Assembly: GCF_023015805.1 (NCBI RefSeq)
Contig: NZ_JALKBA010000004.1
Coordinates: 230,227 to 294,226, forward strand
Source of the DNA: Cellulophaga sp. F20128
GTDB taxonomy: Bacteria > Bacteroidota > Bacteroidia > Flavobacteriales > Flavobacteriaceae
Reading direction: 5' to 3'
DNA: 64,000 nt
Shown here: positions 58,608 through 64,000 of the stretch, piece after piece
Layout: each line of letters begins with the position of its first letter
How positions within the stretch are numbered: position 1 is the stretch's first letter
Made by a program: the position numbers and the translations under genes
Notes under the pieces: generated by a model
Told to the model about the DNA's origin: nothing
What the model saw: the letters and a program-made list of their open reading frames with translations, nothing else
The model's database searches: none

Positions 58608-59636
58608 ATGAAAATTAAAAACAGACTTCCTATCATTGCTTTTTCCCTTCTTACGCTTTTAGGGTGCAACAATGGCAAGAAAACAGCACAAACCAATTCT
58701 GAAGTAACACATAAATCAGCTTATGAAACCTATAAGGGTACTGCTTCTGTATCCCAGGGTCTAGCAAAAGTAGAAACTGATAATCTATTTGAGTGTGAAA
58801 GAGGTAGAAAAGCACCTATGGGTACCTCTACAGCACTAGATGGTACGGTTTGGACGGTTCCTGCTGAAGTAAATTTTACAGATGCTAGTTTTCCTTTTGC
58901 ATCGGATTTGTACAATCAGTGTACTAAGGTTGAGTACAGTTCCGCAACAGCCGCCTTAGCTGCTTTAGACGGATCAGACATCATAGAAATTGATGCAGAC
59001 GGAGAGGTAATTACCGCTTTTGTATTTGCAGATAACTATTTTGAAATGTACATCAACGGGAATCCAGTAGCAAAAGACAATGTTCCTTTTACACAATTCA
59101 ATTCTAATATTGCTCGTTTTAAAGTGCAACGTCCCTTTACAATCGCTATGAAACTTGTAGATTGGGAAGAAAATAGTGGTGTAGGAACGGAGAGTAATAG
59201 AGGTAATGCACACCATGCAGGTGATGGTGGCTTGGTTGCTGTTTTTAAAGATGCGAAAAATGAAATTGTAGCAACTACCAATGCCAAATGGAAAGCGCAA
59301 ACATTTTATACAGCACCACTAATAGATTTGTCGTGTGTATCTGAAAAAGGAAGCCTACGCTTATCAGATAATTGTAAAACCGAAGCTTCAGACGATGGAA
59401 AGGCGTATTATGCCCTGCATTGGAAGCTGCCTTCCAATTGGCAGACTAACGAATTTGATGATAGTGAATGGCCCAATGCCACGGAGTATACCAACGCTAC
59501 TATTGGAGTAGATAACAAACCATCGTACACCAATTTTACAACTATTTTTGACGACAGTTCAAAGGATGCTAAATTTATTTGGTCTACCAATGTGGTTTTA
59601 GACAATGAGGTTATTGTTCGCTATACCGTAGAATAA
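58608..59636 (+). CDS. Lipoprotein of unknown function paired with YHYH gene
   Basis: I prefer the ATG at 58608 over 58599; it gives 342 residues with a lipoprotein signal (FSLLTLLGC, Cys20). The mature part is mostly beta, with VFADNYFEMYINGNPV, and HHAGDGGLVAVFKD, then WQTNEFDDSEWPNATEYT. The pattern recalls carbohydrate-binding or galactose-binding-like sandwiches (YFEMYINGNPV resembles the family's ligand strand), repeated twice. A CERGRKAPMGTS segment near residue 60 is Cys-containing. I do not know the family. Sixty bases separate it from the YHYH gene, so they may act together outside the cell. Confidence 0.75.
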   Translation: MKIKNRLPIIAFSLLTLLGCNNGKKTAQTNSEVTHKSAYETYKGTASVSQGLAKVETDNLFECERGRKAPMGTSTALDGTVWTVPAEVNFTDASFPFASDLYNQCTKVEYSSATAALAALDGSDIIEIDADGEVITAFVFADNYFEMYINGNPVAKDNVPFTQFNSNIARFKVQRPFTIAMKLVDWEENSGVGTESNRGNAHHAGDGGLVAVFKDAKNEIVATTNAKWKAQTFYTAPLIDLSCVSEKGSLRLSDNCKTEASDDGKAYYALHWKLPSNWQTNEFDDSEWPNATEYTNATIGVDNKPSYTNFTTIFDDSSKDAKFIWSTNVVLDNEVIVRYTVE

Positions 59637-59712
59637 GGAATACCAATACCGAAGTTAAAAAGAGGAATATCCAAAAACTGGAAACCTTAAATAATTAGAA
59701 ATTATCCAAAGT

Positions 59713-60441
59713 ATGAGTACTATTAAAATTAGTTGTGTTATTGTAGACGATGAGCCTATGGCGCTTAATTTGGTTGAAAGTTATGTGGAGAAAACTCCCT
59801 TTTTAGAGCTAAAACAAAAGTGTAGTAGCGCTATTGAAGCCATGGAGTTTGTTAAAAACGAAGCGGTAGATTTGTTGTTTTTAGATATTCAGATGCCCGA
59901 TTTAACAGGGCTTGAGTTGTCTAAAATGTTACCCAAAGAAACGCGGGTGATTTTCACCACAGCCTTTGATCAGTACGCTTTAGAAGGTTTTAAAGTAGAT
60001 GCTTTAGATTATTTACTAAAACCGTTTGATTATGCTGAGTTTTTGGCGGCGGCTAACAAAGCGAGTACTTGGTTTTCGCTAAGCAAAGGAAAGCAGCAAA
60101 ACCTAGTTTCCGAAGCAAAAGAATTCCTTTTTGTAAAATCGGAATACAAGCAGTTGCGTATTAAATTAGCGGATGTTTTGTATTTTGAGGGCTTAAAAGA
60201 CTATATCAAAATATGGTTAAAGGACAACCCGAAACCTATTTTAACCTTAATGAGCTTAAAATCACTGCAAGAAGAATTACCTGAAACGCAATTCTTACGC
60301 GTACACAGGTCCTTTATTGTGTCTTTGAAAAATATTGAGGTGATAGAGCGGAGTCAAATCATTATTAATAATCAGCGCATTACCATTTCGGAGCAATACA
60401 AGCCTAGCTTCTTTGCATATATTAACAATAACTCTCTCTAA
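59713..60441 (+). CDS. LytTR response regulator
   Basis: A 242-residue response regulator with a receiver domain (about 1-120; acidic DDEP, phospho-acceptor Asp in LLFLDIQMPDLTG, Lys in YLLKPFD) and a LytTR DNA-binding domain (about 135-240; LRVHRSFIVSLKNIEVI). Regulators of this type pair with LytS-type kinases. The kinase at 54237 lacks a neighbour and is the natural partner. The promoter element shared by the MacB operon and the gene at 48237 may be its binding site. Confidence 0.94.
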   Translation: MSTIKISCVIVDDEPMALNLVESYVEKTPFLELKQKCSSAIEAMEFVKNEAVDLLFLDIQMPDLTGLELSKMLPKETRVIFTTAFDQYALEGFKVDALDYLLKPFDYAEFLAAANKASTWFSLSKGKQQNLVSEAKEFLFVKSEYKQLRIKLADVLYFEGLKDYIKIWLKDNPKPILTLMSLKSLQEELPETQFLRVHRSFIVSLKNIEVIERSQIIINNQRITISEQYKPSFFAYINNNSL

Positions 60442-60563
60442 AAGGTACGCTTAGCTATAGTGGCTCTAAGATTAGGGCCTACAATTTTAATGTGTTCTAT
60501 GCAGATGGCAATGCAAGCGTAAAGCTAAGCGTAATCACCGGTTTTTTGGGATTAAGAACCTAA
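60432..60563 (+). pseudogene. Possible C-terminal coding remnant with inverted repeat
   Basis: A 43-codon open frame without start ends in TAA at 60561. It reads like protein (GTLSYSGSKIRAYNFNVF, then NASVKLSVITGFLGL). The same stretch has a perfect 11-bp inverted repeat, TACGCTTAGCT (60446-60456) and AGCTAAGCGTA (60523-60533). Either a gene tail or a structured element could explain it, and I cannot decide. Confidence 0.3.
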
Positions 60564-60801
60564 AAAACTCAATTCGTTTCAAGGCAAGGTATACCTATGG
60601 GTGTGCCTTTTTTTGTTTCCAACAAAGAAGAGTTTGTATAGATAGCCGTAACCTGGTAGTTATACTAATCTAGTTTGTAGATACAAATTAGGAGACTGTC
60701 TATTTTCTTTTCTTTCTAGTCCTTTTAAAAATACATTTATAGTATTAATACAAAGTAGAGTCATTGTAGTAAACCGAAGTATAACTTTAAAATTAGAAAT
60801 T
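60442..60801. other. Intergenic region
   Basis: Apart from the possible remnant at 60432-60563 and the terminator at 60581-60614 no feature is clear. Confidence 0.4.
60581..60614 (+). terminator. Hairpin terminator after the LytTR regulator
   Basis: AAGGCA (60581) pairs with TGCCTT; further pairing between ACC and GGG/GGT inside is partial. Seven T residues follow, to about 60614. Confidence 0.7.
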
Positions 60802-61392
60802 ATGAAAACATTATTAAAATCATACCTGATACCTGCAGTACTTTTAGTTGCTTTTACAACACAAGCTACCGCACAAACAAGACGTACTACCAAAGAGAAT
60901 ACAGTAGTAACAAAGACAACAAAAAGAAGTGCTGTAAACAGCAGAGTACCTAGCACTAGAGTTACCTATAAAACGCCAACAAAGAAAGTGGTTTCAGTTA
61001 GAACTGTACCAAACAGAACCGTTATTCAACATAGAGGACAAAACTATTACTACGCTAATAATAAATATTATACCCAATCTAGAGGAAGTTATATTGTGAT
61101 AGCTCCAAAGGTTGGTTTTAGAATAAACGTGTTACCGGCAAATTATAAACGAGTACGTTCTAACAACCACAATTATTATAACGTGGATGGTATATTTTAC
61201 ACACAAGTTAATCACGAATACGAAGTGGTAGATCCAGAAGTAGGTACCGTTGTTTATGAGCTTCCAGGGGATTATGAAAAAGTAATTATCAATGGACAAA
61301 CCTATTATGAGTATGCAAATATACTCTATGAAAAAGTACAAATAAATAACACAAGAGCGTATGAAGTAGTTGGTATTATTGAAATGAATTAA
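60802..61392 (+). CDS. Exported DUF6515-like repeat protein
   Basis: A 196-residue protein with signal peptide (AVLLVAFTTQATAQ). A basic, Thr/Arg-rich linker (about 25-75) precedes three repeats of about 40 residues, each with paired Tyr and a PxxGxxVxxLP turn: QNYYYANNKYYTQ, HNYYNVDGIFYTQ and QTYYEYANILYEK. This layout matches DUF6515, a family of exported proteins of unknown function. It stands alone, with a strong terminator. Confidence 0.8.
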   Translation: MKTLLKSYLIPAVLLVAFTTQATAQTRRTTKENTVVTKTTKRSAVNSRVPSTRVTYKTPTKKVVSVRTVPNRTVIQHRGQNYYYANNKYYTQSRGSYIVIAPKVGFRINVLPANYKRVRSNNHNYYNVDGIFYTQVNHEYEVVDPEVGTVVYELPGDYEKVIINGQTYYEYANILYEKVQINNTRAYEVVGIIEMN

Positions 61393-61410
61393 AAATTGAG
61401 TTCGTCATGA

Positions 61411-61447
61411 AAAAGGAGGATAGTAATATACTAATCCTCCTTTTTTT
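61411..61447 (+). terminator. Strong terminator after the DUF6515-like gene
   Basis: AAGGAGGAT (61413-61421) pairs perfectly with ATCCTCCTT (61434-61442), with AGTA/TACT pairing inside, then a T run to 61447. A residues on the left could serve the convergent gene too. Confidence 0.9.
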
Positions 61448-61521
61448 GTTGCCTAAAATTCGCCTATTTATTGTAATTTCTCAGAATAATATGGAAAGTG
61501 ACTATCGAATTAATACTATTT

Positions 61522-61866
61522 TTATGCCGCAGTTTCTCCTTTTTCGCCAACAAGAAAAACGCCCCAATCTGCAATAGCTTTAATTACCGGAATTAATGTT
61601 TTTCCCAAATCGGTTAACGAATACTCTACTTTTAATGGAGGTTTAGACGTATATACTTTCCGTTTTACAATGCCATCTTCTTCCAAAGTCTTTAACTGTA
61701 AGCTTAAAGTGCGCTCTGTAACAGTTGGCATTTCCTTCCTTAGTTCATTGTATCGCAATGTGCCATCTATTAAATGAAATAAAATGACGGTCTTCCATTT
61801 CCCTCCAATGATCCCCATGGTTAAACTAGCACAACACGGGTATTCTTTTCCTTTAAATTGATACAT
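61522..61866 (-). CDS. HxlR family transcriptional regulator
   Basis: A 114-residue winged-helix regulator with the family start (YPCCASLTMGIIGGKWKTVILFHL) and wing (RYNELRKEMPTVTERTLSLQLKTLEEDGIV). One or more cysteines in PCCAS could act as redox or electrophile sensors, as in HypR and YodB relatives. It diverges from a nitroreductase and a quinone-oxidoreductase-like gene, typical targets for this family. Two identical-type inverted repeats in the intergenic region are probable operators. Confidence 0.93.
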   Translation of the reverse strand: MYQFKGKEYPCCASLTMGIIGGKWKTVILFHLIDGTLRYNELRKEMPTVTERTLSLQLKTLEEDGIVKRKVYTSKPPLKVEYSLTDLGKTLIPVIKAIADWGVFLVGEKGETAA

Positions 61867-61939
61867 ATTGTAATTTAAAAAGTGATACTATTCCTGTTTA
61901 CTGATGGTACAAAGATATACTACTATATTAAATTACACA

Positions 61940-61956
61940 ACTATACTTTTTATAGT
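61940..61956. promoter_or_regulatory. HxlR operator candidate 1
   Basis: ACTATA-N5-TATAGT, a perfect 6-bp inverted repeat, 74 bases before the HxlR start codon. Confidence 0.6.
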
Positions 61957-62031
61957 ATTTTATTTTATATTCAATTAACTGATTATTAGGAATTTATAAG
62001 ATTTTATTTATACTATCCTTTTTGACCGTTA

Positions 62032-62062
62032 TTGCCAGTTCTAATTCCTATACTTACTTTTG
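62032..62062 (+). promoter_or_regulatory. Promoter of the nitroreductase gene
   Basis: TTG at 62032-62034, a 20-base spacer, and TACTTTTG at 62055-62062 match the consensus. The expected start of transcription falls in operator candidate 2. Confidence 0.65.
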
Positions 62063-62064
62063 TC

Positions 62065-62081
62065 ACTATAAAAATTATAGT
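62065..62081. promoter_or_regulatory. HxlR operator candidate 2
   Basis: A second ACTATA-N5-TATAGT, with the same arms and spacing as candidate 1, three bases after the -7 box and over the transcription start of the nitroreductase gene. Confidence 0.65.
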
Positions 62082-62111
62082 ACAAACCATACAACAAAAA
62101 AAAACAAACAA

Positions 62112-62786
62112 ATGAATACACCAAACATTGCAAAAGAAGACATCTTAAATGCCTTTAATTTTAGACATGCAACTAAAGAATTTGATGCGACTAAAAAGGT
62201 TTCAGATGAAGACATAAATTTCATCTTAAAAACAGCCAATCTATCACCAAGTTCGTTTGGTTTTGAGCCTTGGCATTTTATTGTAGTTCAAGACAAGGAG
62301 TTGCGTGAGTTATTAAAACCTGTTGCGTGGGGAGCACCCTTAAAATTAGATACTGCAAGTCATTTTGTATTGGGTTTAAGTATGAAAGCACCAATGGTAA
62401 AACACGATGCAGATTACATTATGCACATGATGAAAGATGTAAAACAATTACCAGAAGAGGTTATTGAAATGTATTCTACATTTTACAGAGAGTTTCAAGA
62501 GCGTGATTTCGATTTAGATACCGATAAAAAATTATTCGATTGGTCTGCCAAACAAACCTACATCGCTTTAGGTAATATGATGACGGCTGCTGCTTTAACA
62601 GGAATTGATAGTTGCCCCATTGAAGGGTTTCATCAAGAAAAAGCAGAAGCCTTATTAAAAGAAAAATTTGGAGTGGATACTGATAAATACGGCCTGTCAT
62701 TTATGGCTGCCTTTGGGTATCGAAAAACAGATCCTGAATTTGGGAAATCGAGACGAAACTTTGAAGATATCGTTACCTTTAAGTAA
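62112..62786 (+). CDS. NfsB-like nitroreductase family NAD(P)H oxidoreductase
   Basis: The ATG at 62112 gives 224 residues; a TTG at 62022 would lie inside the promoter. The FMN-binding fold shows FRHATKEFD at the start (Arg-His for FMN phosphate), ANLSPSSFGFEPWHFIVVQD, and near the end ALTGIDSCPIEGFHQEKAEALL. NfsB-like enzymes reduce quinones, nitro compounds and flavins by two electrons. Control by the divergent HxlR suggests response to quinones or electrophiles. The next gene starts 27 bases on and is likely co-transcribed. Confidence 0.94.
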   Translation: MNTPNIAKEDILNAFNFRHATKEFDATKKVSDEDINFILKTANLSPSSFGFEPWHFIVVQDKELRELLKPVAWGAPLKLDTASHFVLGLSMKAPMVKHDADYIMHMMKDVKQLPEEVIEMYSTFYREFQERDFDLDTDKKLFDWSAKQTYIALGNMMTAAALTGIDSCPIEGFHQEKAEALLKEKFGVDTDKYGLSFMAAFGYRKTDPEFGKSRRNFEDIVTFK

Positions 62787-62813
62787 GCATTTCTAATCTA
62801 AAAAACACACAAA

Positions 62814-63821
62814 ATGAAAGCAATAGGATATAAAGAGAATCTTCCAATTGAAGATGTTAAGTCGCTCCAAGACATAGAATTAAACACGCCAAAAGCCACT
62901 GGAAAAGATATTTTAGTAGAAATAAAAGCCATTTCTGTAAATCCAGCAGATTACAAAGTACGTGCGGGAATGCCAGTAGAAGGAAACGATTGGAAAGTGA
63001 TTGGATGGGATGCTACCGGAATTGTAAAAGAAATTGGAGAGGATGTCTCTTTGTTTAAAGTTGGTGACGAAGTTTGGTATGCAGGAGATTTTACTCGTCA
63101 AGGAAGTTATGCGCAATACCAAGTTGTAGACGAACGGATTGTTGGTAAAAAACCTTCTCGTTTGTCGTATGCGGAAGCTGCAGCTTTACCGTTAACTTCA
63201 CTTACGGCTTACGAAATGTTATTTGATCGATTACAGGTTTCAAAAGACAATGCTAGCAAATCAATTTTAGTAATTGGTGCTGCTGGAGGCGTTGGATCTA
63301 TTTTGGTACAATTGGCTAAAAAGCTAACAAAACTGAATATTATTGGAACTGCTTCTCGGGAAGAAACTACTGCCTGGTTAACAGAATTGGGGGCAGATTC
63401 TGTAATAAACCACAGAAATAAATTAAGTGAAGAATTAGAGAAATTCAAGCTTCCTGAACCAGATTACGTAGTGAGTTTAAACGGAACAGAGCAACATGCA
63501 GATGAGATCGTTAAACTCATTAAACCACAAGGTAAATTTGGGTTTATTGACGATCCAAAATTGTTTAACGTCATGCCTTTTAAAGCAAAATCGGTTTCCA
63601 CGCATATCGAATTTATGTTTACGCGTTCTATGTTTCAGACAGAAGACATGCTAGCGCAACACAACATTTTAAACGAAGTATCTACGCTAATTGACAACGG
63701 AACCATTAAAACCACGTTAGGGGAGAATTTCGGAATTATAAATGCAGAAAACCTTCGTAAAGCTCATGCTTTCTTAGAAACAGGAAAAGCCAAAGGTAAA
63801 ATTGTTTTAGAAGGATTTTAA
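62814..63821 (+). CDS. Quinone oxidoreductase-like (zinc-type alcohol dehydrogenase family) protein
   Basis: A 335-residue medium-chain reductase, NADPH-dependent by family. It starts with a GroES-like domain (EIKAISVNPADYKVRAGMP) and has the Rossmann site ILVIGAAGGVGSILVQLAKK. The zinc-binding cysteines and histidines of true alcohol dehydrogenases are absent, as in quinone oxidoreductases such as Qor and ZTA1-like proteins. With the nitroreductase it would detoxify quinones or unsaturated carbonyls. Confidence 0.92.
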   Translation: MKAIGYKENLPIEDVKSLQDIELNTPKATGKDILVEIKAISVNPADYKVRAGMPVEGNDWKVIGWDATGIVKEIGEDVSLFKVGDEVWYAGDFTRQGSYAQYQVVDERIVGKKPSRLSYAEAAALPLTSLTAYEMLFDRLQVSKDNASKSILVIGAAGGVGSILVQLAKKLTKLNIIGTASREETTAWLTELGADSVINHRNKLSEELEKFKLPEPDYVVSLNGTEQHADEIVKLIKPQGKFGFIDDPKLFNVMPFKAKSVSTHIEFMFTRSMFQTEDMLAQHNILNEVSTLIDNGTIKTTLGENFGIINAENLRKAHAFLETGKAKGKIVLEGF

Positions 63822-63826
63822 CCCAG

Positions 63827-63873
63827 TTGTCACTTCGAGTGAATTTCGAGGAACGAGAAATTTGTATCGAGAA
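63827..63873 (+). repeat. Dispersed flavobacterial repeat, copy 1
   Basis: A 47-base unit that begins TTGTCACTTCGAGTGAA and ends GTATCGAGAA. It is matched, with few changes, by the copy at the window end. CACT-TCG-AGTG inside can form a short hairpin. Confidence 0.75.
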
Positions 63874-63904
63874 GTCTAGATGAAGTTGAATTTTTAATAA
63901 TATA

Positions 63905-63916
63905 TCACTTCGAGTG
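63905..63916 (+). repeat. Dispersed repeat, partial copy
   Basis: TCACTTCGAGTG, the first part of the repeat, without the second half. Confidence 0.5.
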
Positions 63917-63953
63917 TTTTTATTGAAATGCAATCCAATCAAAATAAAAACAA

Positions 63954-64000
63954 TTGTCACTTCGAGTGAATTTTGAGGCACGAGAAATTAGTATCGAGAA
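63954..64000 (+). repeat. Dispersed repeat, copy 2, running to the window end
   Basis: Same 47-base unit as at 63827 (TTGTCACTTCGAGTGAA to GTATCGAGAA), spaced 127 bases from it, same orientation. It may go on beyond base 64000. Confidence 0.75.

Noticed and set aside
60640..60670. A third copy of the 25-bp element (GTTTGTATAGATAG)
   Set aside because: Similarity is limited to the first 10 bases, and the conserved right half GTCTAT is missing.
62022..62111. Upstream TTG start for the nitroreductase
   Set aside because: The extra 30 residues lie over the consensus promoter and operator.

Overview
The window looks like chromosomal DNA of a marine member of the Flavobacteriaceae (Bacteroidota). 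The DNA is AT-rich, several promoters fit the Bacteroidota pattern (a TTG or TTTG box, 17-23 bases, then TAnnTTTG), lipoproteins and exported proteins are abundant, and membrane-bound LytTR-type regulators are present. An NhaA antiporter, a sulfatase and a mannitol-type uptake and catabolism operon suggest a seawater or algal-surface lifestyle. I saw no tRNA, rRNA, CRISPR array or intact insertion sequence.

Layout. 1-2441: end of a DMT-family transporter gene, an exported dienelactone-hydrolase-like protein and a decayed permease fragment. 2538-8772: a compact ten-gene unit starting with a three-cysteine Rrf2 regulator. It encodes a divergent C-family haem-copper oxidase subunit, a diheme CcoO-CcoP-like cytochrome c, three small proteins of unknown role, a group III truncated haemoglobin, a four-helix membrane protein, a MIP18/SufT protein and a Ric-type iron-sulfur repair protein. 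This content strongly suggests a nitric-oxide or low-oxygen response system and is the most interesting part of the window. 9092-12125: a cytoplasmic five-PAS histidine kinase with its receiver-only partner. 12486-17064: a large c-type cytochrome/PA14/beta-propeller lipoprotein and NhaA.

17288-25185: a Nudix-fold regulator with a degenerate catalytic box, divergent from an operon for an outer-membrane protein, an RbsBAC-like ABC importer, a mannitol dehydrogenase family enzyme and a fructokinase. Together these would import a polyol, oxidise it to fructose and phosphorylate it. 25416-33300: a LOG-family protein and a TetR-controlled multidrug-type efflux operon (TolC, HlyD, two ATPases, two ABC-2 permeases) with a palindromic operator over the promoter. 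33398-42405: ThiE-like protein, acyl-CoA dehydrogenase, MarC, a TesA-like esterase divergent from a YbbA/YbbP-like ABC pair, an intradiol dioxygenase fused to a thioredoxin-like domain, and a membrane LytTR regulator. 42636-46830: a FadH-like reductase and a sulfatase.

46936-49456 is a region of gene decay: DUF302, a SHOCT-protein remnant with an in-frame stop, an unidentified open remnant, a secreted Gly/Arg-rich protein and a 5'-truncated thioredoxin-family gene. 49705-60441 carries a TolC/MacA/MacB efflux operon with a LytS-type kinase whose likely LytTR partner lies 4.4 kb downstream, beyond an ABC exporter and a YHYH-protein pair. A 25-bp element is found at the same distance from the -7 box in front of both this operon and the Gly/Arg-rich protein gene. 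60802-63821 has a DUF6515-like exported protein and an HxlR regulator divergent from a nitroreductase and a quinone-oxidoreductase-like enzyme, with two copies of a likely HxlR operator between them. The last 170 bases carry copies of a dispersed intergenic repeat.
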